Of a DNA stretch of 64,000 nucleotides, positions 17,525 through 27,699 are shown piece by piece (the first letter of the stretch is position 1; the number at the start of each line of letters is the position of its first letter). The notes under the pieces are model-generated. The model was given only the letters and a program-made list of their open reading frames with translations. It ran no database searches and was not told where the DNA came from. Source of the DNA: Butyrivibrio sp. MC2021 (GTDB lineage: Bacteria > Bacillota > Clostridia > Lachnospirales > Lachnospiraceae); assembly GCF_000621605.1 (NCBI RefSeq), contig NZ_JHXX01000001.1, forward strand, positions 62,001 through 126,000, given 5' to 3'. The translations under genes were made by a program, and so were the position numbers.

Positions 17525-18388
17525 ATGAGCGCACAGTTAATTGACGGAAAAGCTATTTCACAGCAGATCAAGGATGAACTTAAGGAGAAAACAGCTCTTT
17601 TAAAGGAGCAGGGTACAGAAGTAACTCTCGCTGTTATCCTGGTGGGAGAGGATCCTGCTTCACAGGTTTATGTACGCAATAAGAAAAGAGCCTGCGAATA
17701 TATCGGATTTAACTCTCTTTCCTATGAACTTCCTGCTGAGACCACACAGGAAGAACTGCTTAAACTTATAGATGAACTTAATCACAAGGAAGACGTGGAC
17801 GGAATTCTTGTTCAGATGCCTCTTCCAAAGCATATTGATGAAAAGACTGTCATCGATGCCATTGACCCCACCAAGGATGTGGACGGTTTCCATCCTATGA
17901 ATGTAGGTGCTCTTTGCATTGGGGAGGAGGGCTTTGTTTCCTGTACTCCCGCCGGTGTTATCCAGCTTCTTAAGCGCGGATGCAAGGATCTTGATATCTC
18001 CGGAAAAGAGTGTGTCATTGTGGGAAGATCCAATATCGTAGGAAAGCCCATGGCGCTTCTTATGCTCAGAGAGAATGCAACAGTTACCGTGGCACATTCA
18101 AGAACCGCAGATCTCAAGGAGGTTTGCAAGAGAGCGGATATTCTTATAGCCGCTGTAGGTAAGGCCAAGATGATAAAGGGCGATTACATCAAAGAAGGCG
18201 CTGTTGTAATCGATGTAGGAATCAATAGAAACGAAGAAGGTAAGCTCTGCGGAGACGTGGATTTTGAAGCTGCAAAAGAGGTTGCCGGCTATATAACACC
18301 GGTTCCCGGCGGCGTAGGACCCATGACTATCGCTATGCTTATGAATAACTGCTATGAAGCTGCCATTATGCATTCTAAGAGGAAATGA
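17525..18388 (+). CDS. folD: Bifunctional methylene-THF dehydrogenase/methenyl-THF cyclohydrolase
   Basis: A 287-residue enzyme linking 5,10-methylene-THF, methenyl-THF and 10-formyl-THF with NAD(P). Catalytic motif YVRNKKRACEYIG (Tyr and Lys), DVDGFHP, the Rossmann VGRSNIVGKPM and the C-terminal PGGVGPMTIAML are all present. TGGAGG precedes the ATG. Together with fhs upstream it moves formate carbon into folate pools. Confidence 0.96.
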   Translation: MSAQLIDGKAISQQIKDELKEKTALLKEQGTEVTLAVILVGEDPASQVYVRNKKRACEYIGFNSLSYELPAETTQEELLKLIDELNHKEDVDGILVQMPLPKHIDEKTVIDAIDPTKDVDGFHPMNVGALCIGEEGFVSCTPAGVIQLLKRGCKDLDISGKECVIVGRSNIVGKPMALLMLRENATVTVAHSRTADLKEVCKRADILIAAVGKAKMIKGDYIKEGAVVIDVGINRNEEGKLCGDVDFEAAKEVAGYITPVPGGVGPMTIAMLMNNCYEAAIMHSKRK

Positions 18389-18394
18389 TATCAG

Positions 18395-19846
18395 ATGAAA
18401 TGTCCTAATTGCGGACTGGAAATCCCTGAAGGGCACATGTACTGCGACAGCTGTGGTACGGAGATTAACTTTGTCCCGGATTTCGAGCCGGAAGTTGAAA
18501 ATGAAATAAATGCCACACTCTCGGGAGTTGCAGAGGAGCTTAACAAGGAAGAGCGTTTAAAGAAAGAGAAGCAGGAAAAGAAAGAAGCTTTTCTGAAGAA
18601 TCTTTTGGACAAACGGGCTTACTTTTATGTGGTTATCTGCGTTGTTGTCCTTATAATTGCAGGTGTGTTCGCATATGGATTCTTTAATCAGGGATCTTCG
18701 GCGAAATATCTCAAGGCTGCTGAAAATGCCAGGAATTCAGGCAATCTTGATACAGCCATAGATTATCTGACACAGGGGAATGCTGAGAACCCAACCAATT
18801 CAGATATTATCTTCAGATTATCAGATTATTATCTTGAGAAGCAGGATGTTGAGAAAGCAGTTGGGACCTTGGAACTTATTACCAATTCAGCTCTTTTTCC
18901 TGAAGATAAGATAGTAAATGCCTACGAGAGCATCATTTCCATCTATAAGGAAAATGGCATGGCCGCTAAGATCACTGAACTCTTTGAGGGCAATGAGGAT
19001 CCTCTTGTTCAGCAGCTCAAGGATAAGTATATTCCTCATTCTCCGGTAATGACTCCGGCAGGAGGCAGCTTTGACGACAGTGTGTCCATATCTGTGTTTA
19101 TGAATGACGGATCCGCCAATAGGATCTATTACACCGTAAACGGACAGAATCCCGACGCCGACAGTATTCTCTATGAAAATGAGATCATTCTTGATATCGA
19201 GGGTGAATATACTATCAAGACTGTGTCTGTCAATGATTATGGCATTGCCAGTGCTGTTATCGAGAATAAATACGTTATCCAGAGAGGAAAGCCCAGAGAT
19301 CCCGATATCATGGAGCCCAGCGGCGAGTACAATCAGAACACCATGATCGTTGCGGTGTGCGATGCGGGACTGACTATTTTTTATACTACTGACGGCTCCG
19401 ATCCTACCATGGAAGAGGGAATACAGTATGTTTCTCCTATTACCATGCCTGTAGGCACCTCACATTTCAGGTTTGCAGCCTTTGATGCGGAGGGCAACAG
19501 CAGTGATATAGTCGACAGGGATTATCATCTTGTATATACAAGACTTGTTTCCACTGAACAGGCTGTAAATATGCTGGTAAATACTCTTGTAAGGCTTGAT
19601 ATTCTGCTTGATACAAGCGGCAAGGTAAGAGGTCAGGAAGGCCACAACGAGTATATTTATACATCCGACATTGAGATAGAGGGTGCCGGTGAATACTATA
19701 TGGTAGTGGAGAATCATGTTTTGAATGACGGAGCTACCATTCCTACCGGACTTATCTACGCGGTAAACACCCATGACGGAACCGTAAACAGGCTTGGATA
19801 TGACTCCAGCGGGAAGTATACACTGATAACTATTTCAAATAGATAA
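18395..19846 (+). CDS. Zinc-ribbon, single-TM, TPR and chitobiase-repeat protein
   Basis: A 483-residue protein of unknown role with clear parts: an N-terminal zinc ribbon (CPNC...CDSC, residues 3-20), an acidic/basic coiled segment to ~70, one membrane helix (~75-97), two or three TPR-like helical pairs (~103-200), and two CHB_HEX_C-type beta repeats (~215-290 and ~300-375) marked by YYTVNGQNPDAD and YTTDGSDPT. The C-terminal ~100 residues form an unrecognised beta domain. It starts 6 nt after folD. The same chitobiase-type repeats occur in the giant secreted protein immediately downstream, hinting at a shared surface role, which is an inference. Confidence 0.7.
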   Translation: MKCPNCGLEIPEGHMYCDSCGTEINFVPDFEPEVENEINATLSGVAEELNKEERLKKEKQEKKEAFLKNLLDKRAYFYVVICVVVLIIAGVFAYGFFNQGSSAKYLKAAENARNSGNLDTAIDYLTQGNAENPTNSDIIFRLSDYYLEKQDVEKAVGTLELITNSALFPEDKIVNAYESIISIYKENGMAAKITELFEGNEDPLVQQLKDKYIPHSPVMTPAGGSFDDSVSISVFMNDGSANRIYYTVNGQNPDADSILYENEIILDIEGEYTIKTVSVNDYGIASAVIENKYVIQRGKPRDPDIMEPSGEYNQNTMIVAVCDAGLTIFYTTDGSDPTMEEGIQYVSPITMPVGTSHFRFAAFDAEGNSSDIVDRDYHLVYTRLVSTEQAVNMLVNTLVRLDILLDTSGKVRGQEGHNEYIYTSDIEIEGAGEYYMVVENHVLNDGATIPTGLIYAVNTHDGTVNRLGYDSSGKYTLITISNR

Positions 19847-19858
19847 ATGGGAATCTAT

Positions 19859-19888
19859 TTGATCAGTGTTTACTATAAAAAATATAAT
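19859..19888 (+). promoter_or_regulatory. Putative promoter of the giant surface protein
   Basis: TTGATC (19859-19864), 18-nt spacer, TATAAT (19883-19888). It lies only 18 nt before the start codon, so the leader would be very short; the GAGGGA ribosome site falls between. Confidence 0.45.
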
Positions 19889-19905
19889 AAGAGGGAAGAA
19901 AAAGT

Positions 19906-22900
19906 ATGTGGAAAAAGTTAATTGCGGTCTTTTTATGCATGTGCATGCTATCTGAGGCATGCACTATTTCCGTGTCTGCATCTAACGACATGGAAGTCTT
20001 ATCGGAAAGTCAGATATCTTCTGATTCCGATGTTCAGGAATCAGAATGGTCGCAGGCTTCTCTGCAAGATCAGCTCTATGATGAACAAACTGAGATTGAA
20101 CCTGAAATTGAGGGAAGTGCTGATGCAATCTCAGAAGATGAGAGTTTAACAGAAAATGATGTGAATCAGCCTTCCGGAGATGGAAATTCTTCAAATGATC
20201 CTGATGGTCAGCATGAAGAAGCTCTTGTTTCAGAAGGAGATGTAGCTAACAGTGAAAAGGACGTTTACACATTATCATTTGATGCTAATACAGCTACAAA
20301 TGAAGTTGTGTCTGTTCCTGATGCATTAACTGCAAAATCCGGGGAATATTTCTATATACCTGATGAGTCCCCATCTCTTTCAGGCTATACATTTTATTCC
20401 TGGAATACTGATAAGGATGAAAAAGGCTATTACTATTATCCGGGAGATGCTATAAAGGCTAATAGTGATATTACTCTTTATGCTATCTGGTTTGATAATA
20501 GTTTGATCATTGAAGATTATCAGGCGACTGATGATATGGATGATTGCTGTGATGAATCTGACGCAGAATATTTTGACGAATTTGAGGACTTAAGTCCTGC
20601 CAGAAAACAAGCTTTAAAACAGGAAGTCAATTGGGGAAATACTATAATCGATAAGCGATTAAAATTACTTATTGATAGACTTGATAATAAATACTTTAGT
20701 TATAATGAATTTGGCTGCACCAAGCATAATCAGTATATCAATGGAAAATGGAATGGAAATGGGTGTACTGATTGTACTATTAAAAGGGTTTTGCAGGCAG
20801 AATGGTTCCAAAACCTTATGGGTAAGTTGAACTGTAATAATTGTCCTAATAATCAAAGTTGTTATGCGTTTGCCAATTTTGCACAATGGTATCTCTTTAG
20901 TGAGTGTCAATCTTATGATTTGAAGACTGATAAAAGTTATATTCATGTTAATTATAATGATTTTTCTAAATACGTTAAAAGAGGGGATCGAATACTAGAA
21001 TATAAAGACGGTGGTAAACATCAATATGTTGTTGTAGAAGTTAGGAAAAACGATATTGTGATACTTCATGCAAATGTTGATGAGAAAAGTGGTATTCGTT
21101 TCGGAACAAGAAAATATAATGGTAGATACGCGGAATTATACCATGCCAAAAATTATGACGAATATAACAAACCTGCTTGTAAGCATGAAGGAACTGAATA
21201 TTACAGTAAGGGATATTGCAGTGAATGTGGAACTTTAATGCCAAACAGGAATAATAACCCCTCATTCAGGACGGGATATTATAGAAAAAAGATTCTTGCC
21301 AATGCGGATATGTTTTCAATTCCTGCTGAGGTTGGCAGCCATAGAATTCTGACAATTGGAACTTTGCTCCCAACAATTGAAGTGATTGGGGCTGTAGAAA
21401 ATGGTGTTGGTCAGCTTTGGTATAGAGTGCGTTTTGAGAATCAGGAAGGCTATGTTCAAGCGGATAAGTTTGCTTTTGTAATTGAACTTCCCAGAACAGT
21501 AGTCGGCGGTGTTTATATGCAGAGTGCATCTATCAATCAGGGACAAAGCTGTAATGTTCTTGGTGAGCTTAGAGCAATCAACTGTAATATCAGCAAGATA
21601 AACTATTGTTTTGTTGATGCTAACGGCGCTACTCTTCAGAACGGAAGTGTAAGTGTAAATGCAAAAACTTATTCTATAAAAAGAAGTAAGGTAGATAATA
21701 ATCTCGTATGCAACAGGTTATCTCCGGGAAGTTATAAAGTAAGGCTTGTTGTTTACAATGACAGTGGTAATTCATACAAATTTGAGTCCGGCACATTTAC
21801 CGTTAACAGTAAAAGCAAGCCGATTACTGTAGCACAGCCTACTATAAGCGATGGTGCTATTTCTGCTTATATCGGAGGTGCCAGATATAGAATTTCACAG
21901 AATTCCGGAGGCGCAGTTTTATACTATAGTACTGATAATGGTAAAAACTATGCCCAGACAGGTGCTTCTTACGTCGATTTTGATGTAAATCAGACTTGTA
22001 CAGTATATGCATACTCAAAGATTGGAAATGTTGTTTCAGGTACTGTTTCCAAGACAATTTATGTTAATAAAATTCCGGCACCGTCAATAAATGTAGATCA
22101 GAATGCGGATGGAAGCCTTATTTCCATTGGCTCTGAGAATGGCGCTGAGATTTATTACCGAATAGATAATGGCGCATTGACTCGTTACTATGGTGCATTC
22201 AGTGTAACATCCAATTGCAGCATTTCTTCTTATGCTCAGAAAAATGGATGCATAACCAGTGATGTAGCTACTCGCAGCGTAACAGTAAGTGCTCCGGAAG
22301 CTCCACGAATCTACTTAAATACAAAAAGTGATATTGCGAAGGAAGATGCTGTTTCTCTTTATTGGGGAAAAGATAATAAAGCAGGTTCCTATGAAGTCTT
22401 TGTTTATTACGAAAATGAATTATATAAGACAGAGACCTGTACAAAGAACCAGTATTCTTTCATTGCTGATAAGAGTGGAAAATACAAAATTGAAGTAAAA
22501 GCGAAGAATAAGATCGGCGAAAGTCCGGTTTCCAATTATGTTGAGGCGACAGCTCATGAGCCTCTTACTGTAAGATTTGTTGATCATGATGATACTCTGA
22601 TCTCAGAACAGATCGTAAAGTATGGCCGTGATGCAGTAAGGCCAATGACCCCTCATAGAAGAGGCTATACTTTCTCAGGATGGAACGGTGGTTATACCAA
22701 CGTTATAAAAGATGAGACTATAAAAGCTGAGTATGACATCAATATCTATACTGTTAAATTCTATGATATTGATGGTATGACTTTGCTTGGTACACAGAGC
22801 ATAACCTTTAATGAACCCATTGATTCTGAACCGATGGAGCAGAAGGTTAACCTTGTAAATGGCGGAAGAGGATTTGCCGGTTGGAATATCTTCTACACCA

Positions 22901-25900
22901 AAGAAGATGACAGTGTTCAGGACCTTGAGCACGTTGATTCCGACATGAAGGTAAGAGCATCTACTGCATGGAGAAATCAGGATCTTCCTGTATTTATCGA
23001 GAATGTTGATGCTACCATAAGCTATGCAGCTGTTAGCAATGTTTTCAATGGTTACCATGTAAGCTGCAAGTTTAGTACTACTGATGTTAAAGATATTAAA
23101 GCTAAAGTTATAGTCAGCCTTCTTGCAAAGACAGAAGACGGAACCTATAAAATGGTTACTGCTAAGGCAGACAGCGTTCATTTTAATGCTGATTCCAGCT
23201 ACTATACATGGAATACCGATATCACCTATGACGGTGTTAATAAAGCTGACAGAGTAGAAGTATCGCTTATGTCAATCGAAGGAACTGACAGGACCGGTGG
23301 CCTTATTGCAGAAACTAAGAGTGCAGCGATCTCTGACAGTGCATCCAAGTTTTGGAGTGAGTGGATGACCCTTGACGAGCTTAAAAAAGCAGGTCATTCA
23401 GCAAATGATGCAAACGTAGAGTCTAAGAAGCAGTACAGAGCCAGAACAAATACTAAAGTTACTGTTCAGACAAATTCTAAGACTCCTCCACAGGGATATA
23501 CATTCCTCAGTGATGATTCTTACTGGACAGCATGGTCTTCCTGGAGCCCAACTGCAGTTAGCGGTTCTGCTACAAGAGAGGTTAAGACTACAACTGAAAG
23601 AGTATCCAGTGGTTATAACCAGTACAGATACGGTAAGTGGGTTTCCGGTAGTAATGCGCATTTCTGTCCTAATGAAGGAAAGAGCAGATACGGTGGAAGC
23701 TGGTCATTAAAGTATACAGACTGGAGCACAACCAGATATACAGCTGATAAGAGTGCAAATTGGGGCTATTGTTCTAATTTCTCTCATAATCATGTTGGTG
23801 GAAGAAGAGAAGGAAATAGAGATTATTGGACCCATTACACGATAAATGGCAGATCCTATTATTGGGAAGAGGCCCAGTGGATCGATACAAGCTATAATAG
23901 GACTCTTTATAGCTATAGAGATTATATTGCAAGATATACTCATTATAAGTGGAACGAAGGCCAATGGTCAGCGTGGGATGATGAAGTTCTTGCTGATAAT
24001 GACTTGAATGATCGCAGCTATGAGGTTGAAAACAGAGATCTTTACAGATATGTGATCTATGATGCAAGCTCATTAGCTACTGATACAAAGGGAGTTAAGA
24101 GAACAGTAAGTGGCTCCCTCAATGAAAGTGCATTGGCTAATAAGAGTGCAAATATCATCGTTTACAAGTCCAAGAATACTGATCCTACCGAATCTCAATT
24201 AGAGTTTGTCGGATCAACGGTGCTTGGTGACAACGGAGATTATTCCTTCAGCTTTATTTCAAAAGAGGAACCGACAGCCAACACAGAAGATTTCATTGTA
24301 GCTCTTGCAGTAGAAGGAACAGACAATCTTATCAATGTAGACATGATAAGATATGACAGACCAAAGCATTCTGTAAGCTTTGAGGTTGATGGTAAGTTAA
24401 TTGATAAACAGGAAGTGGCAGATGGTGAATCTGCGCAGATACCTGAGATGCCATCCAAGGAAGGCTATGTATTTACTGGATGGAACAGAAATACTACCTG
24501 CGTAGAGAATGATACAATCGCAGTTGCAAGATTCGTTCCTGAAACCAAGTGTGTTGCTTTTGTAGATTATCTGAATCAGAAGTGTACACTTGTAAGAACA
24601 AACTATGGTTCAAACCTTGTGATCCCTGAAGAGATCAGCAACCTTGAGTACGAAGGCTATGTATTCAAAGGATGGAACCTTCCTGAGGGTGAAATAACCG
24701 AAGACATTATTGTTGAAGCTAATTGGGAAGCCAAGAAATTCAAAGTTAATTTCTTCAATGATCAGGATGAGATCATTGAAACACAGGAAGTTGAAGCAGG
24801 AAAGAGCGCTACACTGCCTGATGCATTTGAGTGTTCAGATGGCCTCAAATTTATTGCATGGTCAAATGAATCAACATGGTGGAACGTTGACTCAGATATG
24901 GATGTATTCCCTATCCTTGCATATACAAACACCATTACAGCACCATCTGTTTCTGTATCTGATGCTGCAGAAAAAGAAAGATTGGTAGAATTAAAAGCTG
25001 AAGATGGAGTGACCATCTATTATACTTTGGATGGAAGTGATCCGGTTATTCCTGATACAGATGCGGAAGGTTCAGATCCTTTTGCAGGCAAACATTTAAC
25101 TTCTTCCGAAGATAGTGATAACGCTACAGAATTCTGGACCGGAACAACATATAAGTATACTGAGCCACTTGACGCTGATACTTCACTTAATATCAGAGCT
25201 ATTGCAGTTTCTGAGGATGGACAGGTCAGTGATATCTCAGAATTGTATTATGAATTCGAAGATGGTGAAGACGCCGTTTCCGAAGATGACATAATGGAAG
25301 TCTCAAGAAAGTACGTCAATGTTCCAAACGGTACGATCTTTAATGCTTCTGTATCTCTTGATGATATTCGAAATATCAGAAGCGCCGTATTTACCATTGC
25401 TCTTGATACTGAAGTTATGACTATGATCACTACAGACGAAGCAGAAGTAGGTATTGAAACCGGTGATGCTATTGGTGATAATGGCGAATTCTTTGTGGAT
25501 TATTCAGATATTACCAAAGGAATCATTAAGGTTAAGTGGATCGGAAAAGAAAGCCTTGATACTACCGGCTGTCTGTTTAAGGTTAAATTGTATTCCGAAG
25601 GAGGAGCCGAGGATACTAATTATCCAATTACTCTGGGCTATATTCCTTTGCTTACCTTTAACGAAAATGGTGAGCCTGTATCCTTGAATGATGTACTTTC
25701 TTTAAGCATTGAAGGTAGCGGTGCAGAAGTTGAAGAGAAAGAAGATGATGTTCCTTTGGGAATAACTGTAGAGGATGTTTCCGAGCAGTTATATTCCGGA
25801 AGCGCTATTCAGCCTAAGCCTGTTATCAGAGATAATAAAAAGCTCCTTGTTGAAGGTCAGGATTATATACTTAGCTATATGAACAATGTAAGTGTATCAA

Positions 25901-27549
25901 GCTCTAATGATGATAATCCTCCAACAATTGTCATCAAGGGAATAGGAAATTATTCAGATACATTTACGGTAGAATTCGATATAATTCCTGCTTATATTTC
26001 AGGAATTGATGTAGAGTGCGAGGATTATGTCGTTACCGGCTACAACAAGAAGGTTCAGAAAGTAGTTCCTGTGCTTAAGTACAACGGAACTAAACTGAAG
26101 GCTAATAAGGACTTCGATGTAAGTTATCGAGATTCTTTTGGAAACGAAGTAACACCTAAAGAGGCAGGTGACTATATCATCGTTCTTACAGGTAAAGGAA
26201 ACTTTGTTGGAGAAAGAACGGTAGACTTTAAGATCCATGCCGGTACCAACATCAGTAAAGCCAAGGTTGATCCTATTGCTAAGCAGGAGTATGCTGGATC
26301 TGCTATTGAGCCTGATGTAGTAGTTAAAGTAGGAAAACAGATACTCGAAAGAAATAAGGACTATACTCTTGAATATGTAAACAACATAAATGCCGGAGAA
26401 GCTTCTGTAATAATTACAGGTACCGGAAACTATTATGGCAAAGTGACTAAGAAGTTCAGCATTACCGGAATCCAAATGTCCAAGGCCTTAATAACTTACG
26501 ATGGTACATACAGCTTTACAGGAAAGAACATCATGCCCAAGCCGGTTGTAAAGATCGGGGAGACAGTTCTTGAGGAAGGTGAAGACTATAAATTAAGCTA
26601 TAGCAAGAATCGAGACTGTGGAACTGCTAAGTTTACTGTTGAGGGCATTGGAAAATACTATGGAAAGGTTACAAAAACCTTTAAGATAACCCCTGTAGTT
26701 ATTGACCAGGATAGGATTTCCGTTGTTCTTTACGATTCAAAGGGCAATATTATGAGTTCCGATGCTGCCTTTGAATATGTAAAAGATGGAAATACACCTG
26801 CTGTTGATGTTATTGATCTTGATACCAACTATGTTCTTTCTAAGAATGTTGATTACACAATAAGCTATCAGAATAATGCCAATGTGACTAATTCTGATAA
26901 AAAAGCTATGGTAAACATCAAGGGAAAGAATAACTATAAAGGCAAATTATCAGTTGCATTTGTTATAGTTTCAAAGAGTATCAATAATACTAATATCGAA
27001 TTAAGCGACAGACCTTATCAGACAAAGGTAAATGCTTATAAGTCTACACCTGTGATCAGAGATAGCAACAACAAGAAACTCGTTGCAGGTAAGGACTATG
27101 ATAAGAATATTGTTTATACCTACAAGAATGATACTGTTATAAACGGCAATGTGACCAGACTGGCAGGAGCACCTGTAGAAAAGAACGATATTCTGCCTGT
27201 TGGAACTGTAGTTGAAGCAACAATCACCGGATTAGGCAATTATGCTAATTCCACAGCAACAAGAGAGTACAGGATTTCCAAATGCAATCTTAGTGTAGCG
27301 TCTGTTGCAGCTAAAAACATGACATACACAGGTAAGGAAATAACTCTTGATCCTACCAAGGATGAGCTCAGGGTAGTTGTTAAAGGTAAGAAATTAACCT
27401 ACGGTACTGATTATGAAATCGTTGGATATACCAACAATATTAATAAGGGAACAGCAACCGTGACTATCAGAGGAATTGGTGCCTACGGTGGACAAAAGAC
27501 CGCTGAGTTTAAGATTGGTACAAGAAAATTCCTGTGGTGGATAGTGTAA
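19906..27549 (+). CDS. Giant secreted mosaic surface protein with papain-like, InlB-type, cohesin-like and C-terminal repeat domains
   Basis: 2547 residues. Signal peptide ~1-26 and an acidic low-complexity stretch to ~115. An InlB/Listeria-Bacteroides repeat at ~120-197. A papain/CHAP-like domain at ~235-422 with Cys319 (SCYAFANF), His372 (GGKHQY) and His388. A zinc-ribbon-like CxxC piece near 424-446 and an SH3-like segment at ~465-527. Two Ig/chitobiase-like regions at ~530-795, an FN3-like module at ~795-884, and InlB repeats at ~885-1000. A Trp-rich module at ~1145-1369, more InlB repeats at ~1488-1675, a chitobiase repeat at ~1676-1783 and a cohesin-like domain at ~1795-1938. Seven repeats of the Y-x-G ... 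DY-x-L-x-Y-x-N-N ... G-x-G-x-Y type run from ~1952 to 2540. No LPxTG, SLH or TM anchor is seen. Probably an adhesin or wall-associated protein; function inferred only. Confidence 0.8.
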   Translation: MWKKLIAVFLCMCMLSEACTISVSASNDMEVLSESQISSDSDVQESEWSQASLQDQLYDEQTEIEPEIEGSADAISEDESLTENDVNQPSGDGNSSNDPDGQHEEALVSEGDVANSEKDVYTLSFDANTATNEVVSVPDALTAKSGEYFYIPDESPSLSGYTFYSWNTDKDEKGYYYYPGDAIKANSDITLYAIWFDNSLIIEDYQATDDMDDCCDESDAEYFDEFEDLSPARKQALKQEVNWGNTIIDKRLKLLIDRLDNKYFSYNEFGCTKHNQYINGKWNGNGCTDCTIKRVLQAEWFQNLMGKLNCNNCPNNQSCYAFANFAQWYLFSECQSYDLKTDKSYIHVNYNDFSKYVKRGDRILEYKDGGKHQYVVVEVRKNDIVILHANVDEKSGIRFGTRKYNGRYAELYHAKNYDEYNKPACKHEGTEYYSKGYCSECGTLMPNRNNNPSFRTGYYRKKILANADMFSIPAEVGSHRILTIGTLLPTIEVIGAVENGVGQLWYRVRFENQEGYVQADKFAFVIELPRTVVGGVYMQSASINQGQSCNVLGELRAINCNISKINYCFVDANGATLQNGSVSVNAKTYSIKRSKVDNNLVCNRLSPGSYKVRLVVYNDSGNSYKFESGTFTVNSKSKPITVAQPTISDGAISAYIGGARYRISQNSGGAVLYYSTDNGKNYAQTGASYVDFDVNQTCTVYAYSKIGNVVSGTVSKTIYVNKIPAPSINVDQNADGSLISIGSENGAEIYYRIDNGALTRYYGAFSVTSNCSISSYAQKNGCITSDVATRSVTVSAPEAPRIYLNTKSDIAKEDAVSLYWGKDNKAGSYEVFVYYENELYKTETCTKNQYSFIADKSGKYKIEVKAKNKIGESPVSNYVEATAHEPLTVRFVDHDDTLISEQIVKYGRDAVRPMTPHRRGYTFSGWNGGYTNVIKDETIKAEYDINIYTVKFYDIDGMTLLGTQSITFNEPIDSEPMEQKVNLVNGGRGFAGWNIFYTKEDDSVQDLEHVDSDMKVRASTAWRNQDLPVFIENVDATISYAAVSNVFNGYHVSCKFSTTDVKDIKAKVIVSLLAKTEDGTYKMVTAKADSVHFNADSSYYTWNTDITYDGVNKADRVEVSLMSIEGTDRTGGLIAETKSAAISDSASKFWSEWMTLDELKKAGHSANDANVESKKQYRARTNTKVTVQTNSKTPPQGYTFLSDDSYWTAWSSWSPTAVSGSATREVKTTTERVSSGYNQYRYGKWVSGSNAHFCPNEGKSRYGGSWSLKYTDWSTTRYTADKSANWGYCSNFSHNHVGGRREGNRDYWTHYTINGRSYYWEEAQWIDTSYNRTLYSYRDYIARYTHYKWNEGQWSAWDDEVLADNDLNDRSYEVENRDLYRYVIYDASSLATDTKGVKRTVSGSLNESALANKSANIIVYKSKNTDPTESQLEFVGSTVLGDNGDYSFSFISKEEPTANTEDFIVALAVEGTDNLINVDMIRYDRPKHSVSFEVDGKLIDKQEVADGESAQIPEMPSKEGYVFTGWNRNTTCVENDTIAVARFVPETKCVAFVDYLNQKCTLVRTNYGSNLVIPEEISNLEYEGYVFKGWNLPEGEITEDIIVEANWEAKKFKVNFFNDQDEIIETQEVEAGKSATLPDAFECSDGLKFIAWSNESTWWNVDSDMDVFPILAYTNTITAPSVSVSDAAEKERLVELKAEDGVTIYYTLDGSDPVIPDTDAEGSDPFAGKHLTSSEDSDNATEFWTGTTYKYTEPLDADTSLNIRAIAVSEDGQVSDISELYYEFEDGEDAVSEDDIMEVSRKYVNVPNGTIFNASVSLDDIRNIRSAVFTIALDTEVMTMITTDEAEVGIETGDAIGDNGEFFVDYSDITKGIIKVKWIGKESLDTTGCLFKVKLYSEGGAEDTNYPITLGYIPLLTFNENGEPVSLNDVLSLSIEGSGAEVEEKEDDVPLGITVEDVSEQLYSGSAIQPKPVIRDNKKLLVEGQDYILSYMNNVSVSSSNDDNPPTIVIKGIGNYSDTFTVEFDIIPAYISGIDVECEDYVVTGYNKKVQKVVPVLKYNGTKLKANKDFDVSYRDSFGNEVTPKEAGDYIIVLTGKGNFVGERTVDFKIHAGTNISKAKVDPIAKQEYAGSAIEPDVVVKVGKQILERNKDYTLEYVNNINAGEASVIITGTGNYYGKVTKKFSITGIQMSKALITYDGTYSFTGKNIMPKPVVKIGETVLEEGEDYKLSYSKNRDCGTAKFTVEGIGKYYGKVTKTFKITPVVIDQDRISVVLYDSKGNIMSSDAAFEYVKDGNTPAVDVIDLDTNYVLSKNVDYTISYQNNANVTNSDKKAMVNIKGKNNYKGKLSVAFVIVSKSINNTNIELSDRPYQTKVNAYKSTPVIRDSNNKKLVAGKDYDKNIVYTYKNDTVINGNVTRLAGAPVEKNDILPVGTVVEATITGLGNYANSTATREYRISKCNLSVASVAAKNMTYTGKEITLDPTKDELRVVVKGKKLTYGTDYEIVGYTNNINKGTATVTIRGIGAYGGQKTAEFKIGTRKFLWWIV

Positions 27550-27639
27550 TGATGAATGACTATTTATTCATTCCTCACAATTTCCAACAGTCAATTTTGT
27601 GCAAAAGTTTAGCGCTGTAATGATTTAAAGAAATAAAGA

Positions 27640-27668
27640 TTGAATTTTTATAAGCCATCATTTAATAT
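27640..27668 (+). promoter_or_regulatory. Promoter of nfnAB
   Basis: TTGAAT (27640-27645), 17-nt spacer, TAATAT (27663-27668), 32 nt before the nfnA start. Confidence 0.55.
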
Positions 27669-27699
27669 GAAAAAAGTATAAATATTTAGGAGGATGACT

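Noticed and set aside
19906..20264. LPxTG or S-layer anchoring for the giant protein
   Set aside because: Neither the N-terminal region nor the last 60 residues contain a sorting motif, SLH repeats or a hydrophobic tail.
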